Shown: positions 47,639 through 57,205, numbered from the stretch's first letter. The stretch: 64,000 nucleotides of DNA from Mesorhizobium wenxiniae (GCF_002284535.1 NZ_NPKH01000001.1:227806-291805), one strand, 5' to 3'. Numbers and translations are program-made. The notes: generated from the letters alone by a model not told the origin.

Positions 47639-48937
47639 GTGGACCTCTTTTGCATTGGTATCGGTGCTGGGCCGTCTAATTTGAGCCTTGCGTGTCAGAT
47701 ACAGGAAGAGATTGCGCAAGGGGCACTGTTCCTGGATCGGCAGGTTGATTTCCGCGGACATCCAGGCAGCGCTTTCGATTGCGCGGAGCTCCAGGTCGGC
47801 CACTTCCAGGATCTGGTTACTCTGGTCAATCCGCGATCAGCCTACACATTCGTAAACTACCTCCACGAGAACGGGCGTCTTTACCATTTCCTCAATGCGC
47901 AATTTCACGGGGTGCTCAGAGCCGAGTTCGCTCAATATCTCAACTGGGCGTTCCAGAAGAATCCGCTTGTCCGTGGCGGCGAGGCCGTTCGCGAAATCCG
48001 CTTTGACGGCGAGTTTCGCGTGCGGACGGACAACGCGGTCCTTGATGCGAGAAACCTCGTCATCGACATAGGCAAGCAGGCGCAAATTCCGCCTCAGTTT
48101 CATGGCTGGACTGGACCCAACCTGTTCCACTCATCTGAGTTGGCCCACATCAATCCTGAGGTGCAAAAAAAGCATGTCTGCGTTGTTGGCGGCGGACAGT
48201 CGGGAGCCGAGCTGCTGCTGCACCTTGTCGGCCGGCCGAAAGAACGGCGGCCCGCGGCGATCACTTGGGTCTTGACGCGCGAGATGCCTTTCGACGACCA
48301 CCCGTTCACAAACGAGCTGTTCACGCCTTGCTTTTCGGATCGTTTTGCGGCCATGAGCGAGGTGCATCGCCAGCTGTTCCTGCGGCGTTTCGCGCTTGCC
48401 TCCGACGGGATTTCAGAAAGCACGTTGCGCGCGGTCTATCAGGCGCTCTACCACCACGCCTTTCTCGAGCCACACCAATGCGACATCACACTGCGGCCAA
48501 GTTGCAACGTGTCGCGCTGCATCAACGCAGGGGCGGGGCACAGGCTCACGCTGCAGCGCGGCATGGATAACATCGGAGAAGTAACCGCCGACATCGTCAT
48601 CCTGGCCACGGGGTACGAGAACGCGCTGCCGGACTTCCTGGAACCGATCGCAGATCGCCTCGAGCAGATCGGCAATGAGCTCGCCACCGGCGAGGATTTT
48701 TCGGTGTGCTGGGACGGACCGCGAGACAGACGCCTTTTCGTTCAGAACGCCTGCCTTGGACAGCGCGGGCTGGCTGATCCGAACTTTGGCCTGCTGGCCT
48801 GGCGAGCGCGCCGCATCCTGGACAGCCTTCTGGGGCGCGCGCCATGCACCAATCCCGAGCATCTGGGCTTCATCAGCCGTACGTTGATCGAGCGCCGGCC
48901 CGACCTCGTAGCCGAAGAAATGGGCAGCGGGATATAA
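47639..48937 (+). CDS. Lysine/ornithine N-monooxygenase (siderophore type)
   Basis: 432 residues, SidA/IucD/RhbE family. FAD motif GIGAGPSNLSLACQ at the N-terminus, NADPH motif VVGGGQSGAELLLHL near residue 185, and the family end ILATGYENALPDFL plus FGLLAWRARRI. Start is GTG 47639 after GAGGAGCAAGGATAA. It N-hydroxylates lysine, ornithine or a diamine in hydroxamate siderophore synthesis. No other siderophore gene (synthetase, acetyltransferase, receptor) is seen in the window. The conserved substrate loop reads QVGHFQDLVTLVNPRSAYTF, where the usual motif is ...MQVSFLKDLVTLRDPTS..., so substrate choice may differ. Confidence 0.88.
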   Translation: MDLFCIGIGAGPSNLSLACQIQEEIAQGALFLDRQVDFRGHPGSAFDCAELQVGHFQDLVTLVNPRSAYTFVNYLHENGRLYHFLNAQFHGVLRAEFAQYLNWAFQKNPLVRGGEAVREIRFDGEFRVRTDNAVLDARNLVIDIGKQAQIPPQFHGWTGPNLFHSSELAHINPEVQKKHVCVVGGGQSGAELLLHLVGRPKERRPAAITWVLTREMPFDDHPFTNELFTPCFSDRFAAMSEVHRQLFLRRFALASDGISESTLRAVYQALYHHAFLEPHQCDITLRPSCNVSRCINAGAGHRLTLQRGMDNIGEVTADIVILATGYENALPDFLEPIADRLEQIGNELATGEDFSVCWDGPRDRRLFVQNACLGQRGLADPNFGLLAWRARRILDSLLGRAPCTNPEHLGFISRTLIERRPDLVAEEMGSGI

Positions 48938-48948
48938 CTGGTCTACTA

Positions 48949-49038
48949 TTGTTCATTGGCGGTGGCATCCAGGGAATGATGTACGCCTTCGTTGCGGCGA
49001 AAGCGGGAGCCTTAGCCCAGATCATCTTGACCGAATAA
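48949..49038 (+). pseudogene. N-terminal fragment of an FAD-dependent oxidoreductase
   Basis: 30 codons, LFIGGGIQGMMYAFVAAKAG, then a stop. This is a Rossmann FAD-binding start (GGGxxG) with nothing after it. It follows the N-hydroxylase by 11 bases and is probably a truncated next gene of the same lost operon. Confidence 0.55.
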
Positions 49039-49742
49039 GCACTCGGGCCCTGAGGCACATCGTTATTCCGCGGACGTTTCCCCTACGCTCGTTAAGTCCT
49101 TACGTTCACTCGAAAGAGTGCGGTAGCCTCAGCGGCCATGGCTGAGCCCGCGGTCAGCGGGGAGGGTCCTTGCTTTTGGCGATGCATGTCGTGGCTGGAC
49201 CCGGTGAGTTAGGTGAGTCCGGCCCAGTCTACCCAGCCCCTGCGCCCGCCCCGAAGCCGCTCGCCCGCTCAGCGCTATCGAGGGGGCGCTCGCGAGCGGC
49301 TTCGCTGACCGCCGCGCTACAGCGTAAGGACGCGACCCCAGTGAAGGCATACTCCAGTGTCGCCAATTCCGTTTCGTTGGCCCGCCGCAAGCCGGTCTTC
49401 CAACCAAAGGCCGAACTCGCCAACCAACGATTGTCTAAATCCGCTACCCAGGGCGGTTCGCTCGGGCTCGCTTGCTTGAGCACGGCACAGACGGGATCGC
49501 GAGCATGATGCCGCGGAATGGGAACGCACCATGCTTGGGCACGAGGGCCCGTGCCAACGCGCATTGCGCCAATCGGCGTCGTCACGTCCGAGATTCAGCA
49601 CCGGCTGCTCGGCGCTTTTACGCTCGCATCATGGGCCGGCATGCCGCTGGCGATCCATGACGCGATGCCGCCGAGGCTGCTCGTTCATGGAAAGCGATAA
49701 GCACTAGATTAATGGGCAGCCTCGTCGGGACCGAAAAGGGCG
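49039..49742. other. Gene-free region
   Basis: Broken frames only; PTRIAPIGVVTSEIQHRLLG (about 49550-49610) looks once-coding but I cannot assign it. Confidence 0.35.
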
Positions 49743-50057
49743 CTAAACCGGCTGGCTAGATCGATCCAGGGTGCCGCGTCTCCGCGCTCTGAAGCTATTC
49801 GAACGACCGTCGCCAGATAATCGGTAAAAGCCTTCAGGTCTGATGGCGCCTTGCTCAGAAAGGTGGTCAATGGCGTCAAGCCGCTGGTGAACGGCAGCCA
49901 GCATATGTTGCACCAAAAGCAGTGAGGATGGGCAAGGGCAGTCGCCCTTACTCGCGAGGCGCCTGCACTCGCTGCAAAGCGGCGGAATGTCCTCTAAGGC
50001 TAGGTCGCCGGAAAGCCGTTGTATGAGATTGTCAGTGGCGTTCCACAAATTCGCTCG
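49743..50057 (-). CDS. Hypothetical protein downstream of pyrE
   Basis: About 104 residues from ATG 50057, overlapping the end of pyrE by 26 bases in another frame. A Cys-rich segment [20 protein letters not shown] (two CxxC-like pairs) suggests a small zinc-binding region, followed by a helical stretch [19 protein letters not shown]. Not recognised; it resembles the C-terminal part of MerR-type regulators only loosely. The coding status is uncertain. Confidence 0.35.
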   Translation of the reverse strand, partial: RANLWNATDNLIQRLSGDLALEDIPPLCSECRRLASKGDCPCPSSLLLVQHMLAAVHQRLDAIDHLSEQGAIRPEGFYRLSGDGRSNSFRARRRGTLDRSSQPV

Positions 50058-50628
50058 CATGCAGAACGGAATGCAGCGTGACCCCATGTTGGGCTAGCAG
50101 CTCCGTAGCTCCCTCGTCACGGTCCACGAGGCAAGCTGCGTCACCTACAATGCCCCCGACGCGGCGAACCTCTTCAATCGCCTTCAATATCGACTTGCCG
50201 CTTGTGGCAACGTCGTCAACGATCAGGACGACTTTTCCCTCGAGATCTTCTTTGGGCCCAAGACCTTCAATCACGTCCCTTGTGCCATGAGGCTTTGGAG
50301 TCTTGCGAACGAAGATCGTGTTTATGGGTTTGTTCATCGCCGAGCTGACAGCTGCCATCGATCCGATTACGGGGACCGCTCCCATTTCAAGGCCGCCGAC
50401 GTACTCTGCTTTCACTTGCTCAGCGATTTTTAGGAACTCAAGAGCGGCAAGTTGCGCGCCTCGCGCCATCATCATGGTAGGCTTCATATTGAAATAGATG
50501 TCGCTCTCTATGCCCGACGAGAGCGTGTAGCGTCCGGATCGAAAAGAGCGCTCACGGACGATTTCGCGGAGTTCGTCCTTATCGTGTTGGCTGGAATCAA
50601 CTGGTCTGAATTTTGCCAGTGCCGCCAT
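50032..50628 (-). CDS. pyrE: Orotate phosphoribosyltransferase
   Basis: 198 residues. The PRPP-binding motif is [15 protein letters not shown] near residue 130, and [20 protein letters not shown] is near the start. Makes OMP in pyrimidine synthesis. It is an unusual gene for a symbiotic region, where it would be a second copy beside a presumed chromosomal pyrE. No signs of decay are visible. Confidence 0.94.
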   Translation of the reverse strand: MAALAKFRPVDSSQHDKDELREIVRERSFRSGRYTLSSGIESDIYFNMKPTMMMARGAQLAALEFLKIAEQVKAEYVGGLEMGAVPVIGSMAAVSSAMNKPINTIFVRKTPKPHGTRDVIEGLGPKEDLEGKVVLIVDDVATSGKSILKAIEEVRRVGGIVGDAACLVDRDEGATELLAQHGVTLHSVLHASEFVERH

Positions 50629-51652
50629 AGATCTGACCTCGCCCTAGGGAAAAAATTGGGTGCGGCATGCACCTAGTCACTACCGCTATGTGGCTTATGC
50701 AAGTGTTCGCGGGGTGTGTCAATTAATGTCAATACCGGTGCGACCGTTTCGCGCAGATTTTTCCATTATCGTTATTGGGTGCCTAAAGCGTGATCACGGG
50801 TTTCCCTACGGCTGGGTAGCGTTGGCCACCCGCCCTTGCCCGATCTCGGCAGGCACGGCTTTTCTCGATGCGGGCCGTCTCTTTGAGGATTTGGGCGTTT
50901 CATCCTCGTCCCCTCGAGTTCCGCCTCGCTCGGCCCCGTTTGCGCCAGCTTCTTAACCAGGTTGCGCATGAGGTGAGCGTTTCGGCCGCCATGTCGGCCC
51001 GTGTCGCTCTTGTGATGACGAGTGGGCAAGGCCGCGCTTTTCGTGCAACCTCCTCGTAGAGGCGCGAGAGGTAAAGTTCGAGCCGCCGAGAATTTTTGTC
51101 ATCAGCACCGCGGCGCAACATTTCGGCTCGCTTCATCTGACGACGGTAGAAAGCAAAGTTCAAGGTAGGTCGTAGTCCACCTCCCTGCCGGCCGAGTCTT
51201 TACGGCGATATCGGCGACAGGGGCGAGCGTCTGCCTCTGAGGCAGACGCCGAACAGCAGGCCGAGCCTTACACTGATTTTGGTGACATTGAGTTCGCCGA
51301 CACCCCTGAGATGGAGCCTATCACGGGCGAAGCGCCTTGTGGCAGAACTCGACAAGCGGCGCTACGTTCTGGACGCCGGCGTTGCTGACAGGACATCGAG
51401 GCGCCCGAAGGTTTCGATTGCCTGCATCAGCCGCGTTCCACCTGCCTCTCACCCTGGCAACCATTTTTCGTCAATCGATCGATCCCGGACGCCGTTGTTG
51501 GACTTCGCTGTGATCAAGATCCGCGGACCACTCTTGCTCCCTCGCGGGCGAACCGCGCTTTCCTTGCCGACCCCGCTCGCGGCTTCGGCGATCACCGCCA
51601 CCTTGTCGATAAGCCGGCCACCGGCTCCCCGTCGCGCTGGTTCAACAAAATA
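50629..51652. other. Region of decayed sequence
   Basis: About 1 kb without an intact gene. Plus-strand pieces EPYTDFGDIEFADTPEMEPI and LVAELDKRRYVLDA (about 51260-51380, separated by a frameshift) and a minus-strand helical piece RRLELYLSRLYEEVARKA (about 51080) look once-coding. I cannot name the families. Confidence 0.4.
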
Positions 51653-52438
51653 TCATTGTGAAAGTTCATGGTTTCTTCCTTTCCGATGGCGAGGCTCGGC
51701 TTCCGCGAGATAGTCGTGGACGACCTTCCCGAGCGCGAGCGTGAGATCGGCGACGAGGTGTACGGCCGAGACTACTTCCAGCACCGGCAGTTCGGCGACG
51801 GGGGCAAGCGCATGCGACCAGAGGTTCAGGGCTGCCGGGCCGGTCCAGGCGCCTCTCAGATCGATGTCCTCCAGGTGGTATTCCACGAGTTCGCAGATGC
51901 GCGGCGTGCCGTCGACATGCGGGATGATTTTGAGGAGGAAGTTCGGGTCGGCGAGCGAGGCCTTAACGCTCGCAAGGTCCGCGGCCCGGTGCTTGTAGCC
52001 CATCGTACCCGTCGCGACGCGGACCGGGCCGTAGTCCAGCGTGCCAACAAGCGTGTCCGTCTCTGTTCGGAGCGTTGGGCTGGCGAGCTTCTTGGGAAAG
52101 CCCCACAACTCGCGTCCGCCCGCTGTCGGCGGATGGTCGTCGAGAAACATGCAGTGGGTGTAGCTCCCCATGCGGCCGCAGAAGGAGACAGGGATGACCT
52201 GTCCGCTTTCCGTGTAGTCGCCGAAGCCCGTCGAGTCCGGCATGCGAATGAACTCGAATTTGACCAGAGGCTCGCACACCTGAAGCGGCTCCGGCACAAG
52301 GTCGCGCAGTTTTTGCGGATCGGTGCGATATGTGATGATCAGATACTCCCGGTTGCTGAAGCGATATGGGCCGGGTGGGTAGGCCGGGCTGGTCAGGGGC
52401 ATGGCGAAAGCTCTCCCACGGACGGTATCTTGGTGCAT
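51653..52438 (-). CDS. adc: Acetoacetate decarboxylase family protein
   Basis: 261 residues from ATG 52438 (AAAGGAATTT upstream). The Schiff-base Lys region is [24 protein letters not shown] sequence ([20 protein letters not shown]) and [11 protein letters not shown] are normal for the family. It decarboxylates acetoacetate to acetone and CO2. Linkage to polyhydroxybutyrate/acetoacetate metabolism of bacteroids is an inference. Alone in its transcript. Confidence 0.9.
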   Translation of the reverse strand: MHQDTVRGRAFAMPLTSPAYPPGPYRFSNREYLIITYRTDPQKLRDLVPEPLQVCEPLVKFEFIRMPDSTGFGDYTESGQVIPVSFCGRMGSYTHCMFLDDHPPTAGGRELWGFPKKLASPTLRTETDTLVGTLDYGPVRVATGTMGYKHRAADLASVKASLADPNFLLKIIPHVDGTPRICELVEYHLEDIDLRGAWTGPAALNLWSHALAPVAELPVLEVVSAVHLVADLTLALGKVVHDYLAEAEPRHRKGRNHELSQ

Positions 52439-52974
52439 GTTTGAAATTCCTTTGTGCTGGCTCAAGTGGGCTTAGATAGGTCTCGATGATGGCGGCGAGG
52501 CTCTCCGAGGTGCCTTCGTTAGCCTGGATGCATGGCGTGATCGCGCGTAGCCATTTTGCGCTGGGCAATTGCCTCGGGGCGCACTCATTGTATGGTCGCG
52601 GACGCGGTTCCATGGGTCCGGTTGTAGTCGAGAGGCAAGATTCGAGGTAAAGTGATTTTGTTCCTCATTTGAAGGCGCTGCTTCCCGTCTGCTCTCGTGG
52701 TAGGAGGAAGTGGAGTGGCGGCCAGCTCCGATTTCGCCTCATGGCGGGGTTTGCGGATCAACGCGCACGCGCCATGCCAAATGAGAATCGTTCGAGGCAA
52801 AGCGATAGATCTTGCTCAGCTACGTTACGCCTCCGACGTTGTCGGACATCGGATAGCGCCGAACAGGACCGCTTGCGGATTGGGAGGACGTGTCTTTTGC
52901 GCAAGAGGACCTCCGCCCCTCAGGCAAATAGCTCCGACCGGGGCGCTATGCTTCACCACCGTCGGCCCGGGAAG
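52439..52974. other. Intergenic with a repeat shared with 28.5 kb
   Basis: 52787-52860 is similar, in inverted orientation, to 28550-28622. Both copies can be read as KAIDLAQLRYASDVVGHR-like peptides and contain a NifA-like dyad, here TGTCGGACATCGGATA with one mismatch. No intact gene. Confidence 0.5.
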
Positions 52975-53215
52975 TAACGCTCTTTATGCCGAGGTGTTCT
53001 CCCACTGGACGCCGCGCATTCGCCATCATGTGAAAGAGTTCTACTGCTCGACGACCAGAAATTCTCGACCAGCCGGGGCCATGCGGCTAGGGCAAGGAGG
53101 CTCTGGGCCCAAAGGCAGGTTGACGTCGTGCGTACCCATTCGGCGCTGGTACGCCCGCAAGGTGAGCTGGACGCGCTCCGCCGGGGGAACGAGACATTTC
53201 AAGGGATCTTGCGAT
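52975..53215 (+). pseudogene. tRNA-ligase-like (methionyl-type) fragment, copy A
   Basis: Encodes ALYAEVFSHWTPRIRHHVKE, then in shifted frames ARKFSTSRGHA-like and QVDVVRTHSALVRPQGELDA. It is a degraded copy of the sequence at 61.8-62.2 kb (ALYAKVFSHWTPRIRYHVNE...). Class-I aminoacyl-tRNA-ligase-like with a relic KMSKS loop. Frameshifted and truncated on both sides. Confidence 0.6.
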
Positions 53216-53773
53216 ATCCGTCGTGTTAGCCTCGCCGTCTTTACCGGTGTGGTTCGAGGCGCTAGTCAGCGTGACGCGCCTTGCATAGTGCCCGATCACC
53301 CGAGAACGCCTGTGATCCATCGCGAGGAAATACAGCGGACCTCATTTGCTGGCAGAACGCCTATCCGACCCAAGTACCTTCTAATGGCGGCTGGCTATCC
53401 TGCGGCGCAGATTACTGCAGTCGCGCTCGAACGTGGGCAGGTAGCGTCGCTCGACGCCTGGCTGCAGAAGTGGAGGCAGCGAAGGGCATCCGATACATTG
53501 GTGCAGCATTACGTGCTGTCGGGGCTCAACGCCGCGCTGATTGAGCCCAATGCCGCCGACTTGCCAGCCGCGTGGTGATTTATGTCCACGAGGCAAGGAT
53601 CCACACGCGGCGGTGGCGGCACGAGGACCAAGCCGCCCCGCACTTTCGACCCGGCGCCAAAGTGCCACTGCTCGAGGACGCCGGCCAGTCTAATGACAGG
53701 CGAGCCATCCAAGCTCTCACCTGTCCTAAAGCGGCTGGCTCAAGAGGGCGAAACCCGACAGCGGCAGAAGACA
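53216..53773. other. Gene-free region before the thioredoxin-TPR promoter
   Basis: A plus-strand frame ending at 53578 (PKYLLMAAGYPAAQITAVAL) stays open for ~100 codons but matches nothing I know. Treated as unassigned debris. Confidence 0.35.
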
Positions 53774-53789
53774 TGTCAGGTCCACGACA
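53774..53789 (+). promoter_or_regulatory. NifA upstream activator site (thioredoxin-TPR gene)
   Basis: TGTCAGGTCCACGACA, exact TGT-N10-ACA, 84 bases upstream of a perfect -24/-12. The same block recurs at 63311. Confidence 0.87.
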
Positions 53790-53857
53790 ATCGGCCGTGT
53801 TTGGGCTCGTGGAGAATTTTCAAAGCATTCCCCGCCGCTTACCGGAGCTGAGAGGGG

Positions 53858-53874
53858 TTGGCACGCCCATTGCT
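53858..53874 (+). promoter_or_regulatory. Sigma54 -24/-12 promoter (thioredoxin-TPR gene)
   Basis: TTGGCACGCCCATTGCT matches the consensus at every defined base with GG-N10-GC spacing; ~130 bases before the gene. Confidence 0.92.
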
Positions 53875-54000
53875 GCTTGATGGGCGGCAACACTGTGAGA
53901 GGACTGAATCGCATGCAAACGCGCAAGACGAGCGATGGCCTCCTGATCCGTGTGTTGCGATTCTGACAGAGAAACCAACTACGCATAAAAGCCACGAAAG

Positions 54001-55185
54001 GTGTGGGTAGCTTTGGATAAGAACATCATGGAACTGCGTATGGGGTCCCCGGCTCCTCCGATCAAAGTGGAGAACTGGCTGCGTGGCGAGCCCGTCACGA
54101 ACTTTAAGCCCGGCAAGGTCTACCTCGTTGAATTTTGGGCGACTTGGTGCGGACCATGTGTGACGGCCATGCCGCATTTGGTTGAACTGCAGGAGAAACA
54201 TGCAGACAGCGGATTTGAGATTATCGGAGTCGCAGCTGGCGAACGGGCTGCAACCGCGGACGAGGCACGTACTAAGGTGGATGCCTGGCTGACCGAGAAG
54301 TTCTCGAATCTGAATTATCGTATCGCGTTCGATTACACTGGCGAAATGAACGAGCTCTGGATGGATCCCAGCTCTTCGATCGGGATTCCCACCTCGTTCG
54401 TGGTCGACCGCGACGGCCACATCGCTTTTATCGGCCACCCGGCGGAACTCGATGACGTTTTGCCGAAAGTCCTTAACGGCAGCTGGCGCAGCAGCTATGA
54501 AGCGAAAGCCGCCGATGCAAAGCGAATCGCGCGTAACCAAAGTATAGCGCGCGAAAGGTCACTGACCCGGCCGATATACGCCAAACTTAGGCCGGCGATG
54601 CAGGACAAGGATTGGACAGCGGCACTATTGGCCATCGAAGAAGGCCTCGCCGTGATGCCAGACTCTTTTCATTTTTGGCAGATTCATGCGGATCTTCTGC
54701 TTCACAAGCTGCGCGACATCAAAACCGGCTTGCCGCTTATGCGCCAATTGGTCGAGGACGCGATCGACAAAAAGTTCGAAGCGGTGTCTTGGATGGTCAT
54801 GGCGCTGAACCAACTCTTCGATCCCACGATCGACAACTCCCATCTTCCGCATGATGATCGCTTTGCGATGGGCAACGAGCTCTCAGAACAGATCCTGGAA
54901 CTTAATCCTCCGCAAGGCGACGGGCCCCTTAAATTCCGTTGGTACATCCCGGTCGCTCAGTATTATTACGAGAGCGGCAACAAGGATCGCGCGATCGAGT
55001 TGATCGAGGTGGCAATCAAATCGCTGGACCACCCGGAGCCAATGCCGGACCATACCAAACAGTACTACCTCACCCCATTGCTCCAAGCACTGGCCAACTA
55101 CACGGGTGAGCCTGCCTGTCACGCGGATCTTTGTGTGGCTCCGCAAAACAAGGCATCCGAAACTCAAAACGCAGTCACTTCCTGA
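54001..55185 (+). CDS. TlpA-like thioredoxin domain with TPR-like C-terminus
   Basis: 394 residues. The N-terminal thioredoxin fold has VEFWATWCGPCVTAMPHLVE (WCGPC near residue 53) and the cis-Pro region IGIPTSFVVDRDGHIAFIGH. The C-terminal ~220 residues are helical repeats (DWTAALLAIEEGLAVMPDSF, later YYESGNKDRAIELIEVA), TPR-like. No signal peptide or anchor is visible, so it is probably cytoplasmic, unlike true TlpA. Start options: GTG 54001, TTG 54013 (best ribosome-binding spacing), ATG 54028. Under a clear NifA/sigma54 promoter. Probably reduces or protects a symbiotic protein; the partner is unknown. Confidence 0.87.
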   Translation: MWVALDKNIMELRMGSPAPPIKVENWLRGEPVTNFKPGKVYLVEFWATWCGPCVTAMPHLVELQEKHADSGFEIIGVAAGERAATADEARTKVDAWLTEKFSNLNYRIAFDYTGEMNELWMDPSSSIGIPTSFVVDRDGHIAFIGHPAELDDVLPKVLNGSWRSSYEAKAADAKRIARNQSIARERSLTRPIYAKLRPAMQDKDWTAALLAIEEGLAVMPDSFHFWQIHADLLLHKLRDIKTGLPLMRQLVEDAIDKKFEAVSWMVMALNQLFDPTIDNSHLPHDDRFAMGNELSEQILELNPPQGDGPLKFRWYIPVAQYYYESGNKDRAIELIEVAIKSLDHPEPMPDHTKQYYLTPLLQALANYTGEPACHADLCVAPQNKASETQNAVTS

Positions 55186-55530
55186 GCAAAGATCGCGAAG
55201 GGGATGACAATTGGAACTGAACACTGCCCAATCCGCCCATCGAGGCTCGCTTCGCAGCAAGTATGTCGATGCAGCAAGGGCGGGCGGCTTGGGGCAGGTT
55301 GGATTTCAATTGCGTTGACCACCGGTCGGATCGCGGCGCAGACGATGTGCGCCGCGAATTCGCGCCGTAGGTCTCGCACTCGTGGACATGTCGAGGTCGG
55401 CCACGGGGCATTCTTGGGTGGGGTTGGCCCGCCCAAGCCATTCGTCGGCCACGCAAGTGGGCCCGGAGTGGGCATCGCAGGAAAGGGAAATCGTCTCGCG
55501 AAGACGAAGACTGAAATGAGGAACAACGAA
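55186..55530. other. Spacer before DUF269 copy 2
   Basis: 345 bases, no gene recognised. It does not resemble the end of nifX, so the duplicated segment begins at or near the DUF269 start. Confidence 0.4.
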
Positions 55531-55959
55531 ATGCCTCATGCACCGGGTGGCCCTGCTGTCAACAAGGACGACGAGGCCCTTGCTTCCCCGTTTGTCAAAT
55601 GCCTTCTGCGGCTGATCCGTACTCAGGATTCCTTCGGCTTATGGGAAGGCAATTCGGACGCCGAGCTGCTGGGCGAGTTCATCATCACCAAGCAACAGCA
55701 ATGTGCGATACCCTTTGGCGGCGATCCCGATCCTGACGCGCTGTGGAGGCTCGACATGTTTTACACGGCCGTGGCGCTTGCGATCGAGGAGCGCTCGGGT
55801 GTGCTCACGTCGCCAATAATTGGAATGAAACCCCTGGGGGCTTCCGGCGGTTGGTCGTTCTATCGAGACGTCCACCGGTTCGGCTTCGAGACTTTCCGCA
55901 AACTGGCTGAGGCCGGTACGAAACTGGTCGACGATGCGACTGCAGCCATTGAAGCCTAG
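55531..55959 (+). CDS. NifX-associated DUF269 protein (copy 2, shortened)
   Basis: 142 residues (ATG 55531 after GAGG). It parallels copy 1 at 44.5 kb through FVKCLLRLIRTQDSFGLWEG, LGEFIITKQQQCAIP, DPDPDALWRLDMFY and [20 protein letters not shown]. It lacks about ten residues just before DVHRFGFE, where copy 1 has [18 protein letters not shown]. The deletion and scattered changes suggest relaxed selection, but the frame is open. It precedes DUF683 and fdxB, the normal context of this family. Confidence 0.85.
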   Translation: MPHAPGGPAVNKDDEALASPFVKCLLRLIRTQDSFGLWEGNSDAELLGEFIITKQQQCAIPFGGDPDPDALWRLDMFYTAVALAIEERSGVLTSPIIGMKPLGASGGWSFYRDVHRFGFETFRKLAEAGTKLVDDATAAIEA

Positions 55960-56005
55960 CCCGAGATGGCGCGCATCAAGAAAACCATTGTTCCAGGAAG
56001 GATCT

Positions 56006-56209
56006 ATGTCAGACCTAGATAAGATGAGGAATAAAGTCCGAAAGCTCCAGTTGCGTGCAGCTATTGCCAAGATGGCATTGCAGGACCTTGTCGAGGGTCT
56101 GCCGGGCAAGTGGGCCGACATACAGGAAGTCGCCGAGAAAACCCACGCCGTTTATGCCGAGTTGGATGTTGCCAAGAGAGAACTCGCTTCAATGAAGAAT
56201 TTAGGATGA
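56006..56209 (+). CDS. DUF683 / CCE_0567-type small metalloprotein
   Basis: 67 residues, helical hairpin: KMRNKVRKLQLRAAIAKMAL, GLPGKWADIQEVAEKTHAVY and ELDVAKRELASMK. Family members sit between DUF269 and fdxB in nif clusters; one binds metal as a four-helix bundle. Function unknown. ATG 56006 after AGGAAGG. The stop overlaps the fdxB start (ATGA). Confidence 0.9.
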   Translation: MSDLDKMRNKVRKLQLRAAIAKMALQDLVEGLPGKWADIQEVAEKTHAVYAELDVAKRELASMKNLG

Positions 56210-56523
56210 TGCGCACATTCACCACCCGTGACGGCTCCATTTGGATGCCGTCGTACCTGACCTTCATCGATAGCAAGACCTGCATCGGCTGCGGCCGTTG
56301 TTTCAAGGTCTGCTCGCGCGATGTCATGCATCTTCACGGTGTCAATGACGCGGGTGAAATCCTCGGCCCCTGCGATGACGAAGACGACGATTTCGACGGC
56401 GAGCTCAATCGCATGATCATGGTTGTCGATGATGCCGGCCGCTGCATCGGCTGCGGAGCCTGCGGCCGCGTCTGCCCCAAGAACTGCCAGACGCATGTTG
56501 CGGCCGACGAGCTCGCAACATGA
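56206..56523 (+). CDS. fdxB: FdxB, ferredoxin III type
   Basis: 105 residues with CIGCGRCFKVCSRDVM and, near the end, CIGCGACGRVCPKNCQTH, with the acidic insert DDEDDDFDGELNRM between them. This is the nif-linked 2[4Fe-4S] ferredoxin III. Last intact gene of the DUF269-DUF683-fdxB set. Its 3' half is repeated at 63.5 kb. Confidence 0.94.
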   Translation: MMRTFTTRDGSIWMPSYLTFIDSKTCIGCGRCFKVCSRDVMHLHGVNDAGEILGPCDDEDDDFDGELNRMIMVVDDAGRCIGCGACGRVCPKNCQTHVAADELAT

Positions 56524-56560
56524 TCTGGCGAAAAAACCAGGGGAACGGCGTGCACTTCAT

Positions 56561-56794
56561 ATCTTTTGTCGGCTCGTGGGGCTGATCCTGTGCAGCAATG
56601 CGTCGATGGTTTACTTCGCTTTGGATTCGCTCCGTCTGGCAGTCGTCACGACGCTGGCCTGTTCGCTGCTGCTTCAGGCCTGCTATTTCGGCCGCCTACT
56701 CTTTCTGATCCGGCAGTCTAGCCGCGCTCGTGGAACTCGCCACAGGGGCCAGCATGCCGATAGTTCCAGGAAAGCTCGGGTATCAGTCGTCTGA
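56561..56794 (+). pseudogene. ExoX-like exopolysaccharide-repressor remnant
   Basis: The frame gives IFCRLVGLILCSNASMVYFA, then a hydrophobic segment (LAVVTTLACSLLLQACYFGR) and a basic tail, like the small membrane proteins annotated as exopolysaccharide production repressors (ExoX type). The repeat at 63757 reads ATG-ATC-TTT-TGC-CGG; here it reads AT-ATC-TTT-TGT-CGG, so one G of the start codon is lost. Translation could still begin at ATG 56606, giving 62 residues. Confidence 0.55.
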
Positions 56795-57153
56795 ACTCTG
56801 ATCAGCTGCGGAATGAAATTTTCAGCTGTGTCCGAGCTAAGTCAATTACCCAGCATGTGCTGCTGCTTTGATGCGCGGATGACATTATCAGTGCTCAGGC
56901 CCACACCACTTTTGGTAACCCTCTGATCACTGCGCTGATCGATATAGGGGATCTGTATTTGGCAGTGGGACGCGACCACATTCGGTTTGTCCTTAGGCCG
57001 GGAGATGCGGGTGTTGGGTCGATTAGGCACATAAGAGTCATCGCAGCACGCCGGATGCGGTCTGCTTGTCGCAATGACAAACTCGGTGCTGCAATAACGA
57101 TGAACGTCTTCTGCACCCGCTTCGAAAGACGGGTGGCTTTGATCACACACACC
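56795..57153. other. Intergenic upstream of acdS
   Basis: No gene recognised. It holds only a one-mismatch NifA site (TGT-N10-TCA, 56829-56844), far from the weak -24/-12-like element at 57154. Confidence 0.4.
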
Positions 57154-57170
57154 CTTGGGCTGACCGGTGC
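57154..57170 (+). promoter_or_regulatory. Weak sigma54-like element before acdS
   Basis: CTTGGGCTGACCGGTGC carries GG-N10-GC spacing and TTGG but little else of the consensus. It lies 36 bases before the acdS ATG. Known: acdS of M. loti is controlled by NifA2/sigma54. Confidence 0.4.
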
Positions 57171-57205
57171 GTAGCCGGTTCAGGTACTTTTTTGCTGGAG
57201 AGAGC

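Noticed and set aside
57183..57198. CAGGTACTTTTTTGCT before acdS as sigma54 promoter
   Set aside because: GG to GC spacing is nine bases instead of ten, and it overlaps the leader very near the ATG; the element at 57154 is slightly better.
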